NCBI GenBank assembly: GCA_964491535.1
Contig: CAZBGR010000008.1
Location: 1-27,031 of the forward strand
Origin: CAZBGR01 sp964491535
GTDB lineage: Bacteria; Bacillota_I; Bacilli_A; RF39; UBA660
Direction: 5' to 3'
DNA: 27,031 nucleotides
The notes beneath the pieces were generated by a model, which saw only the letters and a list, made by a program, of their open reading frames with translations, was not told the DNA's origin and ran no database searches. The translations under genes and the position numbers were made by a program. Positions 14,326-22,093 of this stretch are shown piece after piece. Numbering within the stretch: position 1 is the stretch's first letter; every line of letters begins with the position of its first letter.

Positions 14326-14544
14326 ATGTATATAGAAAATGAATATATTGAACTTAAAAAAGAATTAAATAACGATATAACAAAAGAAATAATTGCTTTT
14401 GCTAATACAAATGGCGGAACTATTTATATTGGCATAGATGACAAAGGGAAAATTGTCGGATTAAATAATTCATCTCAAAAATTAGAAGCTATAAGTGGAA
14501 TGATTAAAAAAGGAAAGAAGGAGATTATTTATGATAACAATTAA
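14326..14544 (+). pseudogene. Truncated AlbA_2 (Schlafen-type) domain fragment
   Basis: A 72-residue ORF whose first 48 residues match the start of AlbA_2 domains (once called AAA_4): IELKKEL, then EIIAFANTNGGTIYIGIDDKGKIVGL. A normal AlbA_2 domain is over 100 residues, usually at the N-terminus of a 400-residue regulator or defence-type protein. Here the homology ends after SQKLEAISGMIKKG and the frame runs into the ribosome site and start of the next ORF, overlapping it by 14 bases. The likely explanation is a deletion that joined the N-terminus of one gene to the upstream region of another. ATG 14326 is chosen over 14314 because GGTGAT lies just upstream of it. It is one of the few plus-strand coding regions in the window. 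Confidence 0.6.
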
Positions 14545-14848
14545 TAAAGAAAAACTAATAAAGACTCTTTGTGACAGATACAATTATTCTATGCAAGAAA
14601 CACAAATAAGAGTTAATATGTATAAATTTGAAAACCTAAATAATCAATTACAATCTTCGTTTGATTTATGGTTGGACAATAATCAAATATCTGATTTTAA
14701 AGTAAATAATATTTCGTTCGAGCAGATAATGGAGAAAGAAAAAATTGATTTTATAGATGCCTTATTTAGCATGAATACTTTATTAGAAAATCCAGAATTA
14801 GCAGAAATATATAGTGATTTAAAATTTTATCGCTGTAATTTAGAATAA
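14531..14848 (+). CDS. Small hypothetical protein
   Basis: A 105-residue, mostly helical, cytoplasmic protein with no signal peptide or membrane segment. It starts with ITINKEKLIKTLCDRYNYSM and contains FDLWLDNNQISDFKV and IDALFSMNTLLENPEL. AAGAAGGAG lies seven bases before the ATG, one of the best ribosome sites in the window, so it is probably translated. The 14-base overlap with the AlbA_2 fragment suggests coupling or a deletion junction. I do not recognise the family with confidence; similar short proteins occur in variable regions of Bacillota. Confidence 0.5.
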   Translation: MITINKEKLIKTLCDRYNYSMQETQIRVNMYKFENLNNQLQSSFDLWLDNNQISDFKVNNISFEQIMEKEKIDFIDALFSMNTLLENPELAEIYSDLKFYRCNLE

Positions 14849-14967
14849 CCATTACTTAAAATGATTTATTAAAAAAATATACTTTTAAAATTAAAGTTAT
14901 ATTAAATAAGACAATAGTAAGATGAATTGACTAAATATTATGATAGACACACTTAAACAGCAAATGT

Positions 14968-16026
14968 TTAATTTGAAATAAAATCAAAATCAAAACAAGT
15001 CCATTTCGTTGATTTGATATTTAAATATCCATCAATGTTTCTTTGGGCTTGGTTTGATATTTTGTTTATTCTTACCCCTTGCTTATCCCTCTTAACTAAA
15101 GGAACAAGGTAACGTCTTTTGACTTTAAACTTAACACAATATTTATTCTCTAACGGTCTTTGGTATTCATATACAAATTTAGCTTTTTGAAATCTTTTAA
15201 ATATATCACTTAAAGAATTATCTTTACTATTTATAATCATCTCAATTATTTCTTGTTCTGATAACATATATAAATCATCTAAACTAAGATATTCTTTATT
15301 TATCATTTCTTTTATCATATCAGCTAGAAATTGCATAACTATTTTATCTTGATTACTTATCCACTTAGGCCAAAGTTTTGAAACGGTTGCTATATATTTT
15401 TCAGCAATCAACAAATCTTTAAAACCTAATTCATCAAGCCCTTTTTCATTTTTTAAAATGATAACGTTTTGATAACACTCTCTTATATCTTCTAATTCCC
15501 AAATCCTATTAAAAATTAAACCACCAGAAAAATTATATTCAAGTCTATCAGCTGATAATTGCGGAATATCATTATCAGCGATTGGATATTTTTTATAATC
15601 ATTAACATCTTCTAATTTTAGATTGTCTCTTTTTAAAAGCCTCATTATTGCTTTAGAATTTTTTATTATGTCTGTTGTTTTTGCCTCTGTTGCTTCTTGT
15701 TTTTCATAATCACCATGAAAAAAATCAATTACATGTTTAAAAGCAGGCGTTGCAATGTCATGAAATAAACCTGCTAAAGTTTGTTTTTTATCATGAGTAA
15801 AATGCCATATAATAAGAGCGACTCCAACACTATGATCTAAATTAGAATACCAATATTTAACTTTACATAAATCAGTATATTCAGTCCCACAACTTAAAGA
15901 AATTTTACTAAGGCGTTGCATTTCGGGAGTTTCTATATAATCAAATAACCAAAGAGGAAATTCCTTTGATAGGATCTTAAAATATTCTTTAATCTCTTTA
16001 TTTAAATTATCTAAATAATTCATCAT
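14968..16026 (-). CDS. HD-domain protein, dNTPase/SAMHD1-like
   Basis: A 352-residue soluble protein. The N-terminal half carries the metal ligands of an HD phosphohydrolase: His65 in LDHSVGVAL, His89-Asp90 in LAGLFHDIATPAFKH, and Asp160 in LSADRLEYNF. The stretch TPEMQRLSKISLSCGTEY before the first His is typical of dGTPase/SAMHD1-type HD proteins. The C-terminal half has basic segments (FKVKRRYLVPLVKRD) that could bind nucleic acid. It probably hydrolyses a nucleotide phosphate. It stands alone between an accessory patch and a terminator, with AAAGGA ten bases before the ATG. A housekeeping or a defence role is possible; neither is shown. Confidence 0.7.
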   Translation of the reverse strand: MMNYLDNLNKEIKEYFKILSKEFPLWLFDYIETPEMQRLSKISLSCGTEYTDLCKVKYWYSNLDHSVGVALIIWHFTHDKKQTLAGLFHDIATPAFKHVIDFFHGDYEKQEATEAKTTDIIKNSKAIMRLLKRDNLKLEDVNDYKKYPIADNDIPQLSADRLEYNFSGGLIFNRIWELEDIRECYQNVIILKNEKGLDELGFKDLLIAEKYIATVSKLWPKWISNQDKIVMQFLADMIKEMINKEYLSLDDLYMLSEQEIIEMIINSKDNSLSDIFKRFQKAKFVYEYQRPLENKYCVKFKVKRRYLVPLVKRDKQGVRINKISNQAQRNIDGYLNIKSTKWTCFDFDFISN

Positions 16027-16086
16027 CTAAAAATTCCTTTCAATAATATTCTATCATAAAATTATATTATCCAATTTATAATTAAA

Positions 16087-16119
16087 GACACTCTTTAATT
16101 ATTAAAAATTAGAGTGTTC
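16087..16119. terminator. Terminator between the thioredoxin-fold gene and the HD gene
   Basis: ACACTCT (16088-16094) pairs with AGAGTGT (16111-16117), with more pairing of AATT inside. On the minus strand the right end is followed by TTTAATTAT. It lies 50 bases after the stop of the gene ending at 16170. The U tract is weak, so the call is moderate. Confidence 0.5.
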
Positions 16120-16169
16120 TTATTTTATTAAATATTTTAAAGTATTTATAAAAACCGCTTATATTCAAA

Positions 16170-16634
16170 TCATTTTGCTAATAAAATATAACTTGTCAAC
16201 CATTTTGTTAAACCTTCAAGTGATTCATAATAAATAGTATCCTTATTTGAATCAGCATCTAAATAAGCAACTACTTGTCCCTCTTGATAAATTACTAACG
16301 AGGGACAAAATTTAACATAATTAGCTATTTTAGTATTATCCATTTTAGAAAACAATATTTTATAAAAGCTCATTTTATTAGTTTCTAAAAATGAATTTAC
16401 ATAATCATTTAAATCATAAGAAGATAAACAAAGAGGTTGATAAACAAAAACGACAAAGGATTTTTTATCTTTTTCTAAAGCTTTAAGACCTTCACTATCA
16501 ATTTCAATTAAAGAACTATCACCATAATATTCATCATCTAAATAAAAGGCCTTTTCTCTTTGAATATTTACTATTAAAAATATTATTAGCGAAATTAAAA
16601 CTAGGGAAATTAAAAGAAATAAAAGTTTTTTCAT
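16170..16634 (-). CDS. Membrane-anchored thioredoxin-fold protein with a CxxS site
   Basis: 154 residues: an N-terminal membrane helix (about 3-23) then a thioredoxin-like domain facing outward. The strand FVVFVYQ is followed by PLCLSSYD, so the active site is C69-L-S-S72 in place of CxxC. The later FCPSLVIYQEGQVVAYL looks like the cis-proline loop and following strands. A CxxS site can form mixed disulfides but not resolve them, so a thiol-binding or isomerase-like role is more likely than oxidase activity. The start overlaps the stop of the rhodanese gene by one base (TAATG), so the two are coupled. AAGGTAG serves as the ribosome site. Confidence 0.6.
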   Translation of the reverse strand: MKKLLFLLISLVLISLIIFLIVNIQREKAFYLDDEYYGDSSLIEIDSEGLKALEKDKKSFVVFVYQPLCLSSYDLNDYVNSFLETNKMSFYKILFSKMDNTKIANYVKFCPSLVIYQEGQVVAYLDADSNKDTIYYESLEGLTKWLTSYILLAK

Positions 16635-17332
16635 TAATCTACCTTATGTAAAAGATTAAAATCTATATCATGAAGAGTTACTTTCCAAAAATCATACCTA
16701 ACTTTACCTGAGACAGTATTTTTAATAGCAATGTTTCTATCTCCCTTATAAAACCAATGACCACCAGTATTATATATTTTATCTTTATTCCAACCTAAAG
16801 CTATTAACATATCTTTCATCATTGCTGAATAACCAGCTCCACCACACATTAAAAATATATATTTATCTTTTGGAAAATAATATTCTAAATAAGACATTGA
16901 TTCTTCATAATTAGCTATATATTCTCCTTCATCGGTTAAAGTAAATAAGGTTACCCCTTGATAAGTATGACCAACTTCTTCTGGTAAACCAGTTACGTTA
17001 ACTACAAGAGGAAAGGGAATCGCTTCAAAACCTTCGATAATACCGGATAAATAAGAATCTCCACCAATACTTTCATAGTCCCCTTCATCAATTAACATCC
17101 TCATATCACGATAAACACTATCACTACGATTTAAATAATTATCAATCGTAGCCTCGTTAATATTTTTGTCAATTCCAAATTCAGCCCCCCTCATTCCATC
17201 AGTAATTTCAGGTTTTGGTAAAGCAGGTTCTATAACTTTTTCTTTATTATTAAATACCATATAAGATGTCAAGCCCCCTGTCATAAAAATTAAAATAATT
17301 ACTAATAAAAGCATTAAATTATTGTTTTTCAT
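16634..17332 (-). CDS. Membrane-anchored rhodanese-like protein
   Basis: 232 residues: N-terminal membrane helix (about 6-27) and an extracytoplasmic rhodanese-like domain. The active loop is C163-GGAGY-S169, preceded by strand YIFLM and followed by helix SAMMKDMLIALGW and GGHWFYKGD, the usual end of a rhodanese domain. The acid-rich 60 residues after the membrane helix are not assigned. A persulfide on Cys163 could be passed to a partner thiol such as the coupled thioredoxin-fold protein. AAGGAAAAAAT precedes the ATG. It follows the NifX/MinD cassette by 119 bases. Confidence 0.7.
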   Translation of the reverse strand: MKNNNLMLLLVIILIFMTGGLTSYMVFNNKEKVIEPALPKPEITDGMRGAEFGIDKNINEATIDNYLNRSDSVYRDMRMLIDEGDYESIGGDSYLSGIIEGFEAIPFPLVVNVTGLPEEVGHTYQGVTLFTLTDEGEYIANYEESMSYLEYYFPKDKYIFLMCGGAGYSAMMKDMLIALGWNKDKIYNTGGHWFYKGDRNIAIKNTVSGKVRYDFWKVTLHDIDFNLLHKVD

Positions 17333-17451
17333 ATATTTTTTCCTTTCTAATATTTATATTTTAATTGTTTTATTATTTAAATTTCCAAACCTTTCCCCTT
17401 ATCATTTATTAAATCTTATTTTCTTATCGACCTCCTTTTTATAACAGTAAT

Positions 17452-17808
17452 TTAATCGTTACATGAGCCTTCAAATTGATGCAAATTACATACTTTATTA
17501 TCTGATGTTAACTTTCCAGCTATATATTGTTTAATTATTTTATCTAAATTATTTTCTAAGGTAATAATTACTAAAATATCTTTTTGCTTAAATATTTCTT
17601 GAGCCATCTTACCCATCCCAAGTGAAATTATAACTTTTACTCCTAAACTATCTAAATAATTTGGTAAAAACCTTGGTTTATGACCCGGATTTTCTACAAA
17701 GGTTTCACTTTCTAACTTCCCATTTACTATATCATAAATCTTAAATCCTTGACAATGACCAAAATGATTACTAGCTTCATTATTATCAACAGCAATCGCT
17801 ACTTTCAC
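17452..17808 (-). CDS. NifX/NifB-family iron-cluster-binding-like protein
   Basis: A 118-residue single-domain protein of the NifX (dinitrogenase iron-molybdenum cofactor biosynthesis) family: MKVAIAVDNNEASNHFGHCQGFKIYDI at the N-terminus, then VKVIISLGMGKMAQEIF. It has a short cysteine-containing tail (NKVCNLHQFEGSC). There are no nitrogenase genes here, so it is one of the many non-Nif members thought to carry metal clusters. It starts at GTG with a 4-base GTGA overlap with the upstream MinD-ferredoxin stop, and AAGGAGG precedes it. It closes the mirror-ordered cassette. Confidence 0.8.
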   Translation of the reverse strand: MKVAIAVDNNEASNHFGHCQGFKIYDIVNGKLESETFVENPGHKPRFLPNYLDSLGVKVIISLGMGKMAQEIFKQKDILVIITLENNLDKIIKQYIAGKLTSDNKVCNLHQFEGSCND

Positions 17809-18659
17809 CTATATTCCTCCTTATAAGTTTTAATTAATTTATTTGCCATCCCTTTTATCTTTAAAGCCGCTTTGCTTGTTTTATAAAAGGTAATTAGTTT
17901 TAAATCATTATTCGCTTTCATAACCAGTTCATCATAGGGAATTAAACCAATTAACTTAACTTTATTTTCTTGACAATAGTTTTTAATTTTCTTGGTCATA
18001 ATTTCATTTATATCATATTTATTTATACAAACTAAAGCTTTTATTTTAAAACTATTAATTAACGATAACAATCTTTTTAAATCATTTAAACCAGATAAAG
18101 TAGGCTCAGTTACTATAAGACACAAATCAGCATTAGTAACCGCCGCTATTGCGGGACAACCTATACCAGGTGGTCCATCAACAATTACCTCTTCATTTAT
18201 TTTTATTTTACTTCTTAATTTAGTTATCAATTTACCAGAACCATCCGCCCCAATTTCCATATCGGCTCTAATTAAATAGCCATTATTAGTTTTTTCTTTT
18301 ATTACCTTGGCAATATAATTATCATTCATTTCAATTGCTAAAGTAGGACACACTAATTGACAAACTCCACAACCTTCACATTTTAATTGATCAATTTGAT
18401 AATCTTTAATGGCCTCAAACTTACAATGATTAATACATTTACGACACTTAATACATTTATCTTTATTTATTTTAGCTACTTTACCACTATAAAAGGGTTC
18501 TTTCTTTATTATTTTACTTTTACCTTTATAATATAAATACATATTTGCTACATCAACATCAGCATCAATCTTTTTACTATTTTTAATTAATTCAGCTATT
18601 GAGACAGCAATCGTTGTTTTTCCAGTCCCACCTTTACCACTTAATACCGTTATTTGCAT
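17805..18659 (-). CDS. MinD-superfamily ATPase with inserted ferredoxin domain
   Basis: 284 residues. Deviant Walker A GKGGTGKT (8-15), two 4Fe-4S motifs in an insert at about 66-108 (C69, C72, C75, C79 and C94, C97, C100, C104), the family segment GADGSGKLI (about 137-145), the strand VIVDGPPGIGCPA (158-170) and the TEPTLSGLNDLKR helix of the Mrp/MinD fold. The family is COG1149-type and is believed to move or sense iron-sulfur clusters using ATP. It overlaps the preceding MinD-ferredoxin gene by 10 bases. All cluster and P-loop residues are intact. Confidence 0.88.
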   Translation of the reverse strand: MQITVLSGKGGTGKTTIAVSIAELIKNSKKIDADVDVANMYLYYKGKSKIIKKEPFYSGKVAKINKDKCIKCRKCINHCKFEAIKDYQIDQLKCEGCGVCQLVCPTLAIEMNDNYIAKVIKEKTNNGYLIRADMEIGADGSGKLITKLRSKIKINEEVIVDGPPGIGCPAIAAVTNADLCLIVTEPTLSGLNDLKRLLSLINSFKIKALVCINKYDINEIMTKKIKNYCQENKVKLIGLIPYDELVMKANNDLKLITFYKTSKAALKIKGMANKLIKTYKEEYR

Positions 18660-19480
18660 AAGAGATGCTCCTTTAGCTGATTACGTAAATCATTAAAAAT
18701 ACTTTTATATTTTTTATCATTAATTAATAATAATCCTTTAGAATATAATTTGGCAATCCCTTTATCATACTTTAAATTACCTAATATTTTTATTTTGTTA
18801 TGTTGACAATATCTTTTAATAAGATTATCCTCCTCAAAAACTTTATTTATAACAACTCCAAAAGGTATTTTAAAGTTTTCAACTAATTTTAGAGCTCTTT
18901 TTAAATCATGGATTCCAAATTCTGTAGGCTCGGTAACTAAAATAGCATAATCAGCATATCTTAAAGTATTTAAAACATTACATGAGGTCCCAGGAGCGCC
19001 ATCAATTATATGAAGATCATCATTTAAATTAGCTAATAATTCTTTTATTAAAAAAGAAGATATTGCTTCACCAACTTCAAGAACTCCCCTTAAGCATTTT
19101 AAATGACCAGTTTGACCTTCTTCAATAATACCAATCTTTTTCTTTTTATAAGTAAGGGCTCCATATTGACAAACTATTTTACATCCTCCACAACTATGAC
19201 ATAATTTATTAAAAACTAAGATTTTTTTCTTTGCTATGGCAAGGGCATTAAACTCACAAAAAGATACACATTTATAACAGGGCTGACATTTAAGAGAATC
19301 TATTTTTGGTATTTCCACTTCTATTTGACGTACATTATTAAGCTTAGGTTTTAAAAAGATAAAACCATTAGGTTCTTCAACATCAGCATCAACATAAATA
19401 GCCTTCATTAAGAGTGCTAAATTAGTTGCAATTAATGTTTTACCAGTACCACCTTTACCACTAAGGACCACTATCTTAAT
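18650..19480 (-). CDS. MinD-superfamily ATPase with inserted ferredoxin domain (probable AUU start)
   Basis: 276 residues if begun at ATT 19478-19480. Features: GKGGTGKT P-loop, ferredoxin insert with CQPCYKCVSFC and CHSCGGCKIVC, the segment GQTGHLKCLRG, and strand HIIDGAPGTSCNV. The GTG at 19471 lies 18 bases from AAAGGG, too far, and would leave only MVLSGKGG before the P-loop. The ATT gives IKIVVLSGKGGTGKT, the normal family N-terminus, with AAAGG about 10 bases upstream and an in-frame stop (TAA) directly before it. There is no ATG or TTG alternative. It forms a tandem with the second ATPase. Confidence 0.82.
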   Translation of the reverse strand: MKIVVLSGKGGTGKTLIATNLALLMKAIYVDADVEEPNGFIFLKPKLNNVRQIEVEIPKIDSLKCQPCYKCVSFCEFNALAIAKKKILVFNKLCHSCGGCKIVCQYGALTYKKKKIGIIEEGQTGHLKCLRGVLEVGEAISSFLIKELLANLNDDLHIIDGAPGTSCNVLNTLRYADYAILVTEPTEFGIHDLKRALKLVENFKIPFGVVINKVFEEDNLIKRYCQHNKIKILGNLKYDKGIAKLYSKGLLLINDKKYKSIFNDLRNQLKEHLLCK

Positions 19481-19511
19481 TTATAACATCCCTTTCTTTT
19501 CATTTTTAAAA

Positions 19512-19853
19512 TTAAATATCAAGTTCTTTTAATTTATTTTGACGATAATCATCGATAATAGCTAAATTCTTTTTAACAGAAGAAGTAAACATTTTAACAT
19601 TTGATCTTTTTAAAACATTAGCTGCATTAGGTCCTATATTACCAGTAATAACTACTTTTACATCTTCTTTTAAAACTAAATTAGCAGCCGCTATTCCCGC
19701 CCCTGCATCAGCCTCAACTGCTTTGTTTTTAATTATTTTAAAGCTATCATCCTTGGTATTAAAAATAAAAAAATAACGACAACGACAACGCCCAAATCTT
19801 AAATCCATTAAACTATTTTTTTCTTCTCCTTGTGATGAAATGGCAATTTTCAT
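19512..19853 (-). CDS. NifX/NifB-family iron-cluster-binding-like protein
   Basis: 113 residues of the same family as the 118-residue protein: MKIAISSQGEEKNSLMDLRFGRCRCRYFFIF, then AGAGIAAANLVLKEDVKVVITGNIGPNAANVLK. Here the pair of cysteines is CRC. It starts at ATG with AGGAGG upstream, is the first gene after the operator-overlapped promoter, and is followed by the AUU-start ATPase after about 30 bases. It probably carries or scaffolds a metal cluster for the adjacent ATPases; that is family-level inference. Confidence 0.85.
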   Translation of the reverse strand: MKIAISSQGEEKNSLMDLRFGRCRCRYFFIFNTKDDSFKIIKNKAVEADAGAGIAAANLVLKEDVKVVITGNIGPNAANVLKRSNVKMFTSSVKKNLAIIDDYRQNKLKELDI

Positions 19854-19876
19854 AAAAGCCTCCTATCTTTTATTTT

Positions 19877-19905
19877 AGTATATAACAAGTGCTGACATAT
19901 GTCAA
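19877..19905 (-). promoter_or_regulatory. Promoter with palindromic operator for the NifX/MinD cassette
   Basis: On the minus strand TTGACA (19900-19905), 17 bases and TATACT (19877-19882) match the sigma-A consensus almost fully. A perfect 12-bp palindrome TGACATATGTCA (19893-19904) covers the -35 box and reaches into the spacer, the usual place of a repressor site. The metal, redox or sulfur signal is not known; a winged-helix ArsR/MarR or DtxR-type regulator would suit such a site. Confidence 0.75.
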
Positions 19906-19909
19906 TAAC

Positions 19910-19936
19910 TTAAAAGACTAACCTCAATAGTTAGCC
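19910..19936 (-). terminator. Terminator after pnp
   Basis: On the minus strand GGCTAAC, a 7-base loop and GTTAGTC form a stem with one G-T pair, followed by TTTTAA. It lies 25 bases after the pnp stop and before the promoter of the NifX cassette, marking the boundary of the two units. Confidence 0.75.
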
Positions 19937-19960
19937 TTAATTTAATCATTTTAAGCTTAT

Positions 19961-22051
19961 TTATTTTAAAGCATCTTTTCTTGATAAATTTAAACGCCCT
20001 CTTTTATCATAACCCATTGCTTTAACAATAATATCATCGCCTACCTTAAGAACATCTTCAACCTTATTTATTCTTTTATTAGCGATATTTGAAATATGAA
20101 CTAAACCTTCACAACCAGGCCACAACTCAACAAAACAACCAAATTCTTCTATTTTAACTACTTTACCAGTATATATTTTACCTTCCTCAACTTCTTTGAT
20201 AATATCTTCAATCATCGCAATAACTTTATCAATTGTTTGATAATCAGTATGATAAATAATTACGCGGCCATCATCTTCTATATCAATTTTAGGATTATCA
20301 CATTCATCAATAATTTTAGTAATCATTTCTCCACCACGACCAATTACTTCTTTTATTTTAGATGGTTTAATTTGAATTTGTTTAATCTTAGGAGCATAAG
20401 GACTAAGCTCAAGCCGTGGTTCATTAATAACTTTATCCATATTATCTAAAATATATAATCTACCAAGACGAGCTTTTTCTAAAGCTTCTTCTAAAATATC
20501 TTTAGTTAAACCTTTAATTTTAATATCCATCTGCATCGCACATATCCCTTGGCGAGTTCCAGCTACTTTAAAATCCATATCACCTAAATGATCTTCAATT
20601 CCTTGAATATCAGTTAAAATCCTATAGTTATCACCATCACTTATAAGTCCCATAGCAATGCCTGCTAAAGGGGCTTTAATAGGAACTCCAGCCGCCATTA
20701 AAGACATAGACGCAGCACATATACTAGCTTGACTACTAGAACCATTACTTTCTAAAACCTCAGAGACTACTCTAATAGTATAAGGGAATTCTTCTTCACT
20801 AGGTAAAACTTGTAACAAAGCCTTTTCACCTAAAGCACCATGCCCAATTTCTCTTCTTCCCGGAGGACCATAACGTCCTATTTCACCAACACTAAAGGGT
20901 GGAAAGTTATAATGGTGCATAAATCGTTTACCTTCTTCGACCCCTAATCCATCTAAAATTTGATGCTCTCCTAAAGCTCCTAAAGTAGTAATACTTAAAG
21001 CTTGAGTTTGACCGCGAACAAATAAAGCTGAGCCATGCGTTCTAGCTAAAAAATCAATCTTAGAAGTTAAAGGCCTAATTTCGTCTAATCGACGACCATC
21101 AATCCTAATATCCTTTTCCATAATCATCTGTCTAACTTCTTGATATTCAATGTCGGCCATTATATTTTTCACTTGTTTAACAGTATCAGTTTGATTAACT
21201 AAATCTTTAGCTTGATAATCTTTAATAATTTCTGTTTTTAATTCATCTAATAAATGATAACGTTTTTGTTTATCTTTTATTTTTAAAATCTCATTTAGTT
21301 TAGGTAAAAACATTTTCTTTATTTCCTTAGATAATGATTCATCAACCACCAAAGCTTCAAAAGTCATTTCTGGCACTCCAATTTCCTTAACAATCTCTCG
21401 TTGAAAAGTAATTAACTTTTTAATAGCCTTATGGCCAAACATCATTGCTTCTAAAATGTCTTTTTCTAAAACTTCCTTAGCAGAAGCTTCCACCATATTA
21501 ATAGCCTCATAAGTACCCGCCATCGTTAAAAATAAATCACTCTCTTTAGTTTGTTCTAAAGTAGGATTAATAATAAAATTTCCTTTAACTCGGCCAACTA
21601 TTACTCCAGCAATAGGTTCAATTAAAGGAACAGGACTAATTGCTAAAGCTAATGAAGCTCCAAGTAAAGCTGCTATTTCTGGAGAATTATCTTGGTCAAC
21701 TGATAAAATACTATTAACAATTTGAAGCTCATGATGAAAGCCTTCTTTAAATAACGGTCTAAGAGGGCGATCAATTAATCTAGCAGCAATAGTTGCATTT
21801 TCTGTAGGACGACCTTCTCTTTTAATAAAGCCACCAGGAATTTTACCCACCGAATATTGTTTTTCACTATATTGAACTTGCATTGGAAAATAATCATAAT
21901 CACTTTTTTCCTTAGCGACTACAACCGTAGATAAAACAGCTGTATCTCCATATCTAACTAATATTGAACCATCAGCTTGTCTAGCTAATTCACCATGTTC
22001 AAAAATTAACTTCCGTCCTTCAAAATCATATTCAAATACTCTCTTATCCAT
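19961..22051 (-). CDS. pnp: Polyribonucleotide nucleotidyltransferase (PNPase)
   Basis: A 696-residue 3'-5' phosphorolytic exoribonuclease of RNA turnover. Two RNase PH domains (about 10-230 and 310-540; RPLRPLFKEGF, GRYGPPGRREIGHGALGEKALL, GTRQGICAMQMDIKIKG) flank a helical linker. They are followed by a KH domain (about 550-610; IKEVIGRGGEMITKI) and an S1 domain (about 620-690; YTGKVVKIEEFGCFVEL, LVHISNIA). Length and domain order are normal. It follows rpsO after a 41-base gap that holds a terminator hairpin, the classical rpsO-pnp arrangement. AAGGAG precedes the ATG. Confidence 0.97.
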   Translation of the reverse strand: MDKRVFEYDFEGRKLIFEHGELARQADGSILVRYGDTAVLSTVVVAKEKSDYDYFPMQVQYSEKQYSVGKIPGGFIKREGRPTENATIAARLIDRPLRPLFKEGFHHELQIVNSILSVDQDNSPEIAALLGASLALAISPVPLIEPIAGVIVGRVKGNFIINPTLEQTKESDLFLTMAGTYEAINMVEASAKEVLEKDILEAMMFGHKAIKKLITFQREIVKEIGVPEMTFEALVVDESLSKEIKKMFLPKLNEILKIKDKQKRYHLLDELKTEIIKDYQAKDLVNQTDTVKQVKNIMADIEYQEVRQMIMEKDIRIDGRRLDEIRPLTSKIDFLARTHGSALFVRGQTQALSITTLGALGEHQILDGLGVEEGKRFMHHYNFPPFSVGEIGRYGPPGRREIGHGALGEKALLQVLPSEEEFPYTIRVVSEVLESNGSSSQASICAASMSLMAAGVPIKAPLAGIAMGLISDGDNYRILTDIQGIEDHLGDMDFKVAGTRQGICAMQMDIKIKGLTKDILEEALEKARLGRLYILDNMDKVINEPRLELSPYAPKIKQIQIKPSKIKEVIGRGGEMITKIIDECDNPKIDIEDDGRVIIYHTDYQTIDKVIAMIEDIIKEVEEGKIYTGKVVKIEEFGCFVELWPGCEGLVHISNIANKRINKVEDVLKVGDDIIVKAMGYDKRGRLNLSRKDALK

Positions 22052-22067
22052 CTTTAACTCCTTCTAT

Positions 22068-22093
22068 AAAAAAGACACTAAAGAAATAGTGCC
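22068..22093 (-). terminator. Intercistronic terminator/attenuator between rpsO and pnp
   Basis: On the minus strand GGCACTA, loop TTTCTT, TAGTGTC (22074-22093) and TTTTTT (22068-22073). The stem begins inside the rpsO stop codon (22093-22095) and ends about 20 bases before the pnp ATG. Partial read-through would let pnp be expressed from the rpsO promoter. Confidence 0.8.

Noticed and set aside
17425..17440. Strong orphan ribosome site AAAAAGGAGG on the minus strand between the NifX gene and the rhodanese gene
   Set aside because: No ATG, GTG or TTG lies within reach; the nearest ATG is 25 bases away and opens only a 10-codon peptide. It may be the trace of a lost gene, but this cannot be shown.
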